DNA of 13,387 bases from an uncultured Lachnospiraceae bacterium (GTDB lineage Bacteria; Bacillota; Clostridia; Lachnospirales; Lachnospiraceae), in contig CACZOS010000053.1 of the NCBI GenBank assembly GCA_902782815.1, positions 1 through 13,387 on the forward strand, in the 5' to 3' direction. Made by a program: the position numbers and the translations under genes. A model generated the notes under the pieces. It did not search any database. It was not told the origin of the DNA and saw only the letters and a program-made list of their open reading frames with translations. Shown here piece after piece: positions 7,194-13,387 of this stretch (its first letter is position 1; every line of letters starts with the position of its first letter).

Positions 7194-8699
7194 ATGCGTT
7201 ATTTCTTTGGACTTGACCTGGGTACCGGTGGAATCAAAGCCGTTCTTTTTGATGAATTCGGTAAAGAGATTGCATCCGATGTGAAAGAGTACCCTCTTTA
7301 TCAGCCCTATAACGGCTGGTCAGAGCAGGATCCTGAAGACTGGTTCAACTATTCCGTAGTCGCTATCAAAAATGTTATGGAGAAATCCGGAGTAGCCAAG
7401 GAAGATGTGCTGGGTATCGGTTTTTCCGGTCAGATGATGGGGCTTACCCTTCTGGACAAAAACTGTAAGCCTCTCCGCAGAGCTATTCTCTGGAATGACC
7501 AGAGAACAGGGGAAGCAACCGAAGCCATGGCCAAGAAGATCGGGGCCGACAGATTCCTGGCAGTAACCTGCAATCCTCCCAGAGAGGGCCTTACCGCTGC
7601 AAAACTCTACTGGGTTGAGATGAATGAGCCTGAGGTTTTTGCCCAGGTGGAACATATCCTTCTTCCCAAAGACTATCTGCGTTTCCGTCTCACCGGTGAT
7701 TTTGCCGCAGAGATGTCCGACGCTTCCGCAACACAGTTCCTGGATACTCCCAAACGCTGCTGGTCTGAGGAGATGATGGATGGTCTTAATATTAAACCCT
7801 CCATGCTGGGAAAACTCTATGAATCCTGTGAAGTGACCGGCACGCTCCTTCCCGAGGTGGCAGAAGCGGTCGGCTTATTACCCGGCACAGTAGTCGTCGG
7901 CGGAGCAGGCGATAACGCCGCAGCTTCCGTAGGAACCGGCGTTGTTGCAGAAGGAAGAGCCTTCACCACTGTCGGTACTTCCGGCGTTGTATTTGCTTAC
8001 ACAGACAAACCCACCATGGACCCCACCGGAGGAGTCTATACTTTCTGTACCGCAGTTCCGAACGCATGGCATATGATGGGCCTGGTCAACTCGGCAGGTT
8101 TCTCTGTAAAATGGTGGCGTAATACCTTCCTTCCGGATGATGAGGATTATCTTGAGATCGACAAACTGGTTGATTCCTCCCCCATCGGCGCCAACAAGCT
8201 GATCTACCTCCCCTATCTTATGGGTGAGGCATCCCCTTACTGGGATGTTAATGCAAGAGGCGGATTCTTTGGTCTTTCCTCCATCCATACCAAAGCGGAT
8301 ATGACCCGTGCGGTTATGGAAGGTGTCACCTATGGTCTGAATGACTCCATGAAGAAATATCGTGATTTCGGTGTGGACATCAAGACCATGAGGATGTGCG
8401 GCGGCGGCTCCAAAGCCCCCATCTGGAGACAGATGATGGCAGACATCTACGGTATTCCCGTTCAGATCCCGGCCGGTTCTTCCGAGAATGCCGCAGCACT
8501 GGGCGCAGCTATCCTGGCAATGGTTGGCGCAGGAGTTTACAAGACTGTTCCGGAAGCCTGTGACAAACTGGTCAAACTTCGTGACGAGATGGTTATGCCG
8601 GTTCCTGAAAATGTACAGGAATATGCTAAATATAACGGTGTTTACCGCAAGATCTACTCCGCCATCAAACCGATCAATGACGAACTTGCAACACTTTGA
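7194..8699 (+). CDS. Xylulokinase-like FGGY carbohydrate kinase
   Basis: Cytoplasmic ATP-dependent kinase of the FGGY family, closest in pattern to xylulokinase (XylB), which makes D-xylulose 5-phosphate. ATG at 7194 with AAGGAGGT 5 bases upstream; 501 residues, the usual length. Visible motifs: N-terminal phosphate-binding DLGTGGIKAV (Asp8), SGQMMG (78-83), WNDQR (100-104), GLTAAKLYW (132-140), VGGAGDNAAASVG with catalytic-base candidate Asp240, and the C-terminal ATP-binding CGGGSKAPIWRQMMADIYG. Classical xylulokinases have SGQMHG where this has SGQMMG, so the sugar may differ from D-xylulose. No xylose isomerase is present in the window. It follows the RLP gene by 99 bases with a stem-loop between, probably in the same transcript. 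Arg codons CGT/CGC are common here, as in the second kinase, suggesting high expression. Confidence 0.88.
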   Translation: MRYFFGLDLGTGGIKAVLFDEFGKEIASDVKEYPLYQPYNGWSEQDPEDWFNYSVVAIKNVMEKSGVAKEDVLGIGFSGQMMGLTLLDKNCKPLRRAILWNDQRTGEATEAMAKKIGADRFLAVTCNPPREGLTAAKLYWVEMNEPEVFAQVEHILLPKDYLRFRLTGDFAAEMSDASATQFLDTPKRCWSEEMMDGLNIKPSMLGKLYESCEVTGTLLPEVAEAVGLLPGTVVVGGAGDNAAASVGTGVVAEGRAFTTVGTSGVVFAYTDKPTMDPTGGVYTFCTAVPNAWHMMGLVNSAGFSVKWWRNTFLPDDEDYLEIDKLVDSSPIGANKLIYLPYLMGEASPYWDVNARGGFFGLSSIHTKADMTRAVMEGVTYGLNDSMKKYRDFGVDIKTMRMCGGGSKAPIWRQMMADIYGIPVQIPAGSSENAAALGAAILAMVGAGVYKTVPEACDKLVKLRDEMVMPVPENVQEYAKYNGVYRKIYSAIKPINDELATL

Positions 8700-8743
8700 T
8701 CCTTTGGGATTGAAGATATCCTGATCAATAATAGCTGAGTTTT

Positions 8744-8779
8744 GAATAGTTCGGTACCTGAAAGGGTATCGGACTATTC
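8744..8779 (+). other. 15-bp stem-loop between kinase and AraM-like genes
   Basis: GAATAGTTCGGTACC (8744-8758) pairs with GGTATCGGACTATTC (8765-8779) over 15 positions with two G-U pairs and a six-base loop. What follows is TCAATATAAT rather than a T-run, so termination would be inefficient. A TATAAT at 8784-8789 has no matching -35 element. Just upstream, ATTGA (8709-8713) and TCAAT (8725-8729) form a further short inverted repeat like the cluster operators. Confidence 0.65.
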
Positions 8780-8817
8780 TCAATATAATAAGCGTATATG
8801 GTATAACCTGAGAGGAG

Positions 8818-10224
8818 ATGAATATTTTGGATAAACATCTGCTGGAATATTCAATCGATGAACTGGCCCATGGCCGGTTCTCCTGCAGCTGCGGAAAAGA
8901 GCATTATATCGGGATCGAGCATATTGCCATCGGCAAAGGAGCAGTGGAAAGACTGCCGGAATTCCTGGCCGACCAGAATCTGAAGACCGGGGGAAAACTG
9001 CAGAAGACAGATAAGATCTACCTGGTGGCAGATGTCAATACCTGGAAGGTTGCCGGAGAGAGGGTCTACGATCTGATCCGGAAGGCAGGCTATCCGGTTG
9101 ACAGGTTTATCTTCCCATATGAGAAGATGCACACGGAAGAATCCCACATCAAGGAACTCCAGGATGTGGTTCCGGAAGAGATCAGCCTGATGGTTGCTGT
9201 AGGTTCCGGGACTATCAACGATATCACCAGATATATTTCTTTCCATAAAAATATCCCGTATTACATCGTGGGAACAGCTCCCTCCATGGACGGGTATGCC
9301 TCCGATGTTTCCCCCGTGATCATCGATAAGCTGAAAAGAAGCCTTCCTGCTCATTGTGCCAGCGGGATCATCGGAGATACTGATATCCTCGCCACCGCAC
9401 CGGACAAAATGGTGGCAGCCGGGGTGGGAGATATTCTTGCCAAGTTTCTGGATACCAATGACTGGAGAATGTCCCATATTCTCAACGGGGAGTCCTACTG
9501 TGACGAGGTGGCTCAGATCATGATGGATTCCACGGAGAGGGTGGTTGCCAATATCGATGGTCTGGTGAGAAGAGATTCCGATGCCATGCAGTATCTGATG
9601 GAGTCTCTGGTCATGTGCGGTATTGCCATGTCCTTTGTGGGAAGTTCCAGGCCCGGATCGGCAGCCGAACATTCCATGGCCCATGTCATGGAGATGCTTT
9701 CCCTGCTGGGAGGTGACTACGGGGAACTGCACGGAACCTGTGTGGGTATGGCGACCTGTGTGATCACCAGGATGTATGAACTGTTCCTGGACCGGCTCCC
9801 CATCGATTACGACAAGGCCGGGCAGCACGCCGAGGCCTTTGATTACGATTCCTGGGTGGCAGAGATGCGCCGAATCTACACTTCCGCCGCCGACCCTGTG
9901 ATCAAACTCTATGATAAGGAAAAGAGAAATGATCCGGAAAATGTGAAGGCAAGGATAGCCCGGATCAAAGAGAATGAAGCGGAAATCCTTTCCCTGATCA
10001 GAGAGACCGTGGACAAGTCAAAGAGAGCGGAATCCTGTATCAAAGCCTTAAACGGATGGACAAGCCCGGTGGAATTCGGTTTCAGCAAGGAACATATGCG
10101 GGACATCATGCTTTGTTCCAAAGAACAGAGAGACCGTTATGCTGCCCTCCAGTTCTTCTATGAACTGGGTCAGCTGGAAGAGATCACAGACGATTTATTG
10201 AATCAATATTATGAAGAGGTATAA
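8818..10224 (+). CDS. AraM/EgsA-type sn-glycerol-1-phosphate dehydrogenase family protein
   Basis: Metal-dependent NAD(P)H alcohol dehydrogenase of the iron-containing ADH/glycerol dehydrogenase superfamily. Characterised AraM (B. subtilis) and archaeal EgsA interconvert dihydroxyacetone phosphate and sn-glycerol 1-phosphate. Visible: an N-terminal Cys/His motif CSCGKEHYIGIEH (about residues 23-35), nucleotide-binding GSGTIND (129-135), TAPSMDGYAS, and metal-ligand candidates Asp187 (GDTDIL), His285 or His289 (AEHSMAH) and His305 (ELHGTC). At 468 residues it is longer than B. subtilis AraM (about 390), with extra N- and C-terminal sequence. AGGAG (8813-8817) abuts the ATG at 8818, leaving no spacing; a TTG at 8827, 9 bases away, may be the true start (465 residues, MDKHLLEYS). 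Next to a catabolic cluster it may oxidise or reduce a phosphorylated polyol rather than make membrane lipid; the sequence cannot decide. The next gene starts after 3 bases. Confidence 0.88.
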   Translation: MNILDKHLLEYSIDELAHGRFSCSCGKEHYIGIEHIAIGKGAVERLPEFLADQNLKTGGKLQKTDKIYLVADVNTWKVAGERVYDLIRKAGYPVDRFIFPYEKMHTEESHIKELQDVVPEEISLMVAVGSGTINDITRYISFHKNIPYYIVGTAPSMDGYASDVSPVIIDKLKRSLPAHCASGIIGDTDILATAPDKMVAAGVGDILAKFLDTNDWRMSHILNGESYCDEVAQIMMDSTERVVANIDGLVRRDSDAMQYLMESLVMCGIAMSFVGSSRPGSAAEHSMAHVMEMLSLLGGDYGELHGTCVGMATCVITRMYELFLDRLPIDYDKAGQHAEAFDYDSWVAEMRRIYTSAADPVIKLYDKEKRNDPENVKARIARIKENEAEILSLIRETVDKSKRAESCIKALNGWTSPVEFGFSKEHMRDIMLCSKEQRDRYAALQFFYELGQLEEITDDLLNQYYEEV

Positions 10225-10227
10225 GAA

Positions 10228-11025
10228 ATGACATTACCCAAAGAAGAAGCGTTAAAAGGAGTTAAGCTGTTCGTTCTGGACATGGACGGGACAGTTTACA
10301 TCAGCAATGACCTGATCGATGGTTCCCTGGATTTCATCCGAAAAGTGGAAGAGGATCCTGACCGGGATTACATCTTTTTTACCAACAATGCCTCCAGAGT
10401 TCCTTCCGTCTATGTGGAAAAGCTTGCCAAACTGGGGATATTTGTGGATGAGAGCAAAGTGGTGACTGCAGGTGATGTCTGTGCCGAATTCCTTATGGTC
10501 AATTATCCCGGAGCCAGGATCTTCCTGAACGGGACCCCTCTGCTGGAGGATAACTGGAGGAAAAAGGGACTCAATCTGGTGGAAGAAGATCCGGATGTGT
10601 GCGTGCAGAGTTTTGACACCACACTGACCTACCACAAGCTGGACAGGATCTGCCATTATATCCGCAACGGTGTTCCCTTCATCGCCACCCATATGGATAC
10701 CAACTGTCCTACAGATTACGGCTTTATGCCTGACTGCGGAGCCATGTGCACCCTGATCACCGATTCCACCGGTGTCAAACCCAGATTTCTGGGCAAACCC
10801 TGGAAAGAGACGGTGGATATGATCACGGAGATCACCGGCTACAAACCGGAAGAGATGGCATTCGTGGGTGACCGTCTGTACACGGATGTCAGGACGGGAG
10901 TGGACAACGGATGCAAGGGCTTTCTGGTCCTTACCGGTGAGGCGGACATGCAGACGGTGGCAGAATCGGATGTTGTCCCGACCTGCATCTATGACTCCCT
11001 CTATGAGATGTCCAAATATCTGTAA
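10228..11025 (+). CDS. HAD-IIA family phosphatase (AraL/NagD-like)
   Basis: Mg-dependent phosphatase of the haloacid dehalogenase superfamily, subclass IIA, which hydrolyses small phosphate esters such as sugar and polyol phosphates. 265 residues, typical length. All four motifs are present: DMDGT (Asp18 nucleophile, Asp20 acid/base), FFTNNAS (51-56), Lys190 in LGKPWKE, and GDRLYTD (Asp215, Asp220), with the C2 cap between motifs II and III (THMDTNCPTDYGF). It starts 3 bases after the AraM-like stop, with AAGAGGT at 10214-10220 inside that gene, so the two are coupled. B. subtilis has the same pair, araL-araM, in its arabinose operon, where AraL is a broad sugar-phosphate phosphatase. Here it likely removes stalled phosphorylated intermediates or completes a step giving a free polyol. 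Closed by a strong terminator. Confidence 0.9.
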   Translation: MTLPKEEALKGVKLFVLDMDGTVYISNDLIDGSLDFIRKVEEDPDRDYIFFTNNASRVPSVYVEKLAKLGIFVDESKVVTAGDVCAEFLMVNYPGARIFLNGTPLLEDNWRKKGLNLVEEDPDVCVQSFDTTLTYHKLDRICHYIRNGVPFIATHMDTNCPTDYGFMPDCGAMCTLITDSTGVKPRFLGKPWKETVDMITEITGYKPEEMAFVGDRLYTDVRTGVDNGCKGFLVLTGEADMQTVAESDVVPTCIYDSLYEMSKYL

Positions 11026-11032
11026 ATACTTT

Positions 11033-11064
11033 ATCCCGGTGGCTTTTTGTCACCGGGATTTTTC
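11033..11064 (+). terminator. Intrinsic terminator after the HAD phosphatase gene
   Basis: ATCCCGGTG (11033-11041) and CACCGGGAT (11051-11059) form a perfect 9-bp stem with a T-rich loop, followed by TTTTC, 7 bases after the stop codon. It ends the RLP-kinase-araM-araL unit, so the second kinase needs its own promoter. Confidence 0.92.
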
Positions 11065-11145
11065 TGTTTTGGGGGATTTTTATAAATTAATAAACATTCA
11101 GGTCATAAAAATATCTGTCAAATACAGAAAAATATCCGGAATAGT

Positions 11146-11163
11146 ATTGAAATAATTTTCAAT
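11146..11163 (+). promoter_or_regulatory. Candidate SorC-family operator upstream of the second kinase
   Basis: ATTGAAATAATTTTCAAT is an 18-base inverted repeat with perfect 7-base arms and a TAAT centre. From memory, the B. subtilis DeoR operator (a SorC-family protein) is ATTGAACAAAATTTCAAT, with the same length and same six-base ends. The arms equal those of the repeat before the RLP gene. The SorC-type regulator encoded at 4553-5533 is the natural binder. Confidence 0.6.
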
Positions 11164-11172
11164 ATGGTATTA

Positions 11173-11218
11173 TTGCACAAAAAAGATATAATTATTATAT
11201 AAGTTAGTGCATAATGCA
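11173..11218 (+). promoter_or_regulatory. Predicted promoter region of the second kinase, with a downstream dyad
   Basis: Two overlapping -10 candidates exist: perfect TATAAT (11187-11192) without a good -35, and TATATA (11196-11201) with a weak -35 TTGCAC (11173-11178) at a 17-base spacing. An 11-base perfect dyad TGCATAATGCA follows at 11208-11218, and TGCAC (11174-11178) can pair with GTGCA (11207-11211) across the -10 region. The exact start point cannot be fixed by eye. Confidence 0.45.
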
Positions 11219-11262
11219 TACACAAAAGAACGAGTTAATTTATTATTTAAAGGAGGTTGTTT

Positions 11263-12825
11263 ATGGAAAAGAAATATGTAGTTGGTATTGACTGCGGTAC
11301 TACCAGTTCAAAGACGGTTGTCTTTGACTTTGAAGGAAATCAGATCGGTGTAGGCCAGCATCTTAATCCCCTTACCTATCCCAGCCAGGGCCGTGTGGAA
11401 TGTGACGGTCCGGCCATGATCGAGAATCTCTATCGTACTACCAGAGATGCCCTGGAAGACGCCAGGATCGATCCGGAAGAGATCGCTGCCATCAGCTGTA
11501 CCATGTTCCGCTGTACAGCCATCACCCGTGACAAGGACGGCGGATTTACCACACCCATCATCATCTGGCAGGACCTCCGTGGTGTCGAGATGGTTCCCGA
11601 GATGGATCAGATGCTTCAGGATGCCGGTCTTTCCGCAGATGATCTCTATGATATGTCCGGTATGCCTCTGGCAGGCACCTATCCTCTGGCTAAACTTCTC
11701 TGGGTAAAGAAATACAATCCCGAAGCATATGAGAATGCAACCAGGATCCATACCATGATGGGTCTTCTGAATAAGGCATACGGCGCAGATGACTATTATG
11801 ATGATTACAGTGATACTCCCTGGATCCAGTTATGCGGTGAGGACTTCCATTACAGCCAGAAACTCTGCGACGCATTCGGCATTGATCCCAACAAGCTGGC
11901 TCCTCTGGCTCAGACCGGAACAAAAATCGGTGAAGTGACTCCCGAGGTTGCCTACAAGACCGGCCTCGCTGTAGGAACACCCCTTATCATGGGTACCGGC
12001 GACCAGCAGATCGCCTGCCTGGGCTGCGGCTGTGTTGATGAAGGTATCGGTTTTGCCTGCGGCGGAACAGCAGGAATCACAGCCGGCAAGTCCATGAAGA
12101 TCCTCCGTGACCCCGACAGAAAATGTTACGTACTGGGTACTCCGGACGGCGCATACGTTATGGAAGGCCAGTCCAACTCTGCTGCTTCCGCATTCAAGTG
12201 GTTTAAGGATACTATCGCTCACGGTGAGTCCATGGCTGCGGTTCATACCCACGGAAATCCCTATGATATCCTGACCCATGCCGCCAGATATTCCAAACCC
12301 GGCGCTAACGGCGTGTTCTTCCTTCCCTACATGCAGGGTGCCAACACTCCCAACTATGACCTGAATGCCCGTGGTACCTACACCGGCATGACCCTTGCCA
12401 CCACCCGTGAAGATATTATCCGTGCCACCATGGAAGGTATTGTATTTGACCTTAAGGATATGCTTCTTGCCATGCTTGACGCGAAGGTACCTCCTTTCAA
12501 TACCGTACGTATCACAGGCGGTATCGCTGTTTCCGAAATCTGGAACCAGATGCAGGCAGATATCTATAACTGGAATGTGGAGACCGTGGCAGTCAGTGAA
12601 GCTACCGCTCTGGGCTGTGCTCTGGTTGCCGCAGTCGGCGCCGGAATTTACCCGACCTACAAAGATGCAGTAAACAAGATGGTCAAGGTTGTCAAGAGAT
12701 ATACACCGAATCCGGATAATGTTCCGGTCTATGAGGACGCGTTTAAAGTATGGAGGCAGATCTTCAGGGATCTCCATCAGAATTCCACCCAGATGATCGC
12801 GGATTTCCAGGATAAATACAGATAA
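11263..12825 (+). CDS. FGGY-family carbohydrate/polyol kinase (second, divergent from glycerol kinase)
   Basis: ATP-dependent FGGY kinase of 520 residues. The ATG at 11263 lies 6 bases after AAAGGAGG; the in-frame TTG at 11257 abuts that site and is rejected. Motifs: GIDCGTTSSKTVVFD (Asp10), WQDLR (102-106), MGTGDQQIACLG with catalytic Asp247, the ATP-loop GGTAGITAG, and C-terminal GGIAVSEIWNQMQADIYN. WQD and GDQQ recall glycerol kinase, but the QRE substrate motif of glycerol kinase is absent: the matching stretch is ISCTMFRCTA (78-87). An insert with many Asp and Tyr (GADDYYDDYSDTPW) falls in the lid region. A larger polyol or sugar than glycerol is therefore likely; erythritol kinase (EryA) is about this size and, like here, lies beside a GlpD-type dehydrogenase. 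It has its own promoter and operator and shows the CGT/CGC-rich Arg usage of a well-expressed gene. Confidence 0.87.
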   Translation: MEKKYVVGIDCGTTSSKTVVFDFEGNQIGVGQHLNPLTYPSQGRVECDGPAMIENLYRTTRDALEDARIDPEEIAAISCTMFRCTAITRDKDGGFTTPIIIWQDLRGVEMVPEMDQMLQDAGLSADDLYDMSGMPLAGTYPLAKLLWVKKYNPEAYENATRIHTMMGLLNKAYGADDYYDDYSDTPWIQLCGEDFHYSQKLCDAFGIDPNKLAPLAQTGTKIGEVTPEVAYKTGLAVGTPLIMGTGDQQIACLGCGCVDEGIGFACGGTAGITAGKSMKILRDPDRKCYVLGTPDGAYVMEGQSNSAASAFKWFKDTIAHGESMAAVHTHGNPYDILTHAARYSKPGANGVFFLPYMQGANTPNYDLNARGTYTGMTLATTREDIIRATMEGIVFDLKDMLLAMLDAKVPPFNTVRITGGIAVSEIWNQMQADIYNWNVETVAVSEATALGCALVAAVGAGIYPTYKDAVNKMVKVVKRYTPNPDNVPVYEDAFKVWRQIFRDLHQNSTQMIADFQDKYR

Positions 12826-12837
12826 AAGATAAATCCC

Positions 12838-12891
12838 AACATCAATCAGACATTCACTGCCAGTATGAATCCATAATTCAAGAGTGATGTT
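12838..12891 (+). other. Possible folded segment after the second kinase gene
   Basis: AACATCA (12838-12844) and TGATGTT (12885-12891) are perfect inverted repeats enclosing a smaller one, ATTCA/TGAAT. The arms are short and far apart, so this is only suggestive of a structured RNA in the 161-base gap between kinase and dehydrogenase. Confidence 0.3.
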
Positions 12892-12897
12892 AGTATC

Positions 12898-12946
12898 GAA
12901 GAAGTATTATGCTCTTTCCGGACAGACTGCAGTATAATACTTCTTC
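12898..12946 (+). other. Long stem-loop between second kinase and GlpA-like gene
   Basis: GAAGAAGTATTAT (12898-12910) and ATAATACTTCTTC (12934-12946) are perfect 13-base inverted repeats; adding one G-U and two more pairs gives a 16-bp stem with a 17-base loop containing TCCGGA. TTAGTTTT follows, a broken T-run, so partial termination is plausible. The stem ends 40 bases before the next start codon, leaving the ribosome site (GGAGGT, 12973-12978) free. Confidence 0.65.
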
Positions 12947-12986
12947 TTAGTTTTACCCAAACAGATAGGAATGGAGGTATGTAACA

Positions 12987-13387
12987 ATGTATGACATTAT
13001 CGTGATCGGAGGCGGTGTTACCGGTACGTGTATCGCCAGAGAACTTTCAAAATATCAGGTGAAAATGTGCCTGATCGAGAAGGGGGACGACGTGGCTTCC
13101 GGAACATCCAAGGCGAACAGCGGTGTTATCCACTCCGGTTTTGACGCTAAGCCGGGAACATTGATGGCCAAACTGAATGTGCGAGGCAATGAACTCTTAT
13201 ATAAACTTGCTCCCCAGCTTGATTTCCCGGTTAAACAGAACGGCGCTCTGGTTGTCTGTACCGATCCCGCCCAGAGAGGAGACCTGGACAGACTTCTGGA
13301 TCAGGCTCATAAGAACGGGGTTCCGGGTGTCCGGATCATAGAGAAAGAGGAAGTACTGGCCATGGAGCCCAACCTTACTCCCAACAC
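12987..13387 (+). CDS. GlpA-type FAD-dependent (glycerol-3-phosphate-like) dehydrogenase, 3' partial
   Basis: N-terminal 133 residues of an NAD(P)/FAD-dependent oxidoreductase of the DAO/GlpA family; the frame runs off the window. ATG with GGAGGT 8 bases upstream. Visible: the FAD Rossmann motif VIGGGVTG (6-13) with the ribose-binding Glu31 at the end of the second strand (CLIEKGDD), then the flavin-contacting GTSKANSGVIHSGFDAKPGTLMAKLN. Clostridial homologues are about 480-500 residues, often followed by a second FAD oxidoreductase and a small DUF1667 protein (GlpABC-like set); here the downstream is not visible. GlpA oxidises sn-glycerol 3-phosphate to dihydroxyacetone phosphate. Behind a kinase that lacks the glycerol-kinase substrate motif, it may oxidise another polyol phosphate, as EryB does for erythritol 4-phosphate. 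The family is clear, the substrate is not. Confidence 0.85.
   Translation, partial: MYDIIVIGGGVTGTCIARELSKYQVKMCLIEKGDDVASGTSKANSGVIHSGFDAKPGTLMAKLNVRGNELLYKLAPQLDFPVKQNGALVVCTDPAQRGDLDRLLDQAHKNGVPGVRIIEKEEVLAMEPNLTPN

Noticed and set aside
8851..9828. Long antisense open frame (325 codons) opposite the AraM-like gene, and similar ones opposite nfnA, both kinases and the PBP
   Set aside because: Their translations show no recognisable domain, they lack ribosome sites, and they mirror the codon structure of well-supported + strand genes.
11263..12825. Ordinary glycerol kinase (glpK)
   Set aside because: The glycerol-binding Arg-Glu motif is missing and the cluster context is not a glycerol operon with a facilitator, though the neighbouring GlpA-like gene makes it tempting.

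Overview
The window reads as chromosomal DNA of an anaerobic Bacillota, most likely class Clostridia and probably Lachnospiraceae. The reasons are strong AGGAGG-type ribosome binding sites, an NfnAB-type electron-bifurcating transhydrogenase, intrinsic terminators with T-runs, AT-rich intergenic stretches beside genes of about 50% GC, and family-level resemblance of all proteins to clostridial homologues. All ten genes lie on the + strand. I see no RNA genes, insertion sequences, phage genes or CRISPR arrays, and no stretch over 300 bases without a gene.

Left part (1-4490), housekeeping: the 3' end of a class A penicillin-binding protein, then a tightly coupled gene pair (1-base overlap) for the two subunits of an NfnAB-type NADH-dependent ferredoxin:NADP+ oxidoreductase.

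Right part (4553 to the window end), an accessory sugar or polyol gene cluster: a SorC/DeoR-type sugar-binding regulator closed by a strong terminator; then RuBisCO-like protein (RLP), xylulokinase-like FGGY kinase, AraM/EgsA-type glycerol-1-phosphate dehydrogenase and AraL/NagD-type HAD phosphatase, closed by a second terminator; then a second, divergent FGGY kinase with its own leader, and the start of a GlpA-type FAD-dependent dehydrogenase that runs off the window.

The RLP keeps the metal-binding Lys-x-Asp-Glu centre of RuBisCO but has lost several substrate-binding residues, so it should act as an enolase, isomerase or decarboxylase on a sugar-phosphate-like substrate rather than fix CO2. 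Together the genes suggest a catabolic route. A polyol is phosphorylated and oxidised (second kinase plus GlpA-like enzyme), and a ketose or related sugar is phosphorylated by the xylulokinase-like enzyme. The products are rearranged by the RLP, while the AraM-like enzyme interconverts a phosphorylated polyol and ketone and the HAD enzyme removes dead-end phosphate esters. I do not recognise this gene set as a described pathway; the substrate and the order of steps are inference.

Regulation is unusually readable. Two promoter regions (before the RLP and before the second kinase) carry ATTGAAA...TTTCAAT inverted repeats that resemble the operator of the SorC-family DeoR regulator of Bacillus subtilis as I remember it. 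Three intergenic junctions inside the cluster hold long perfect or near-perfect stem-loops without good T-runs, which may set relative expression of the genes.
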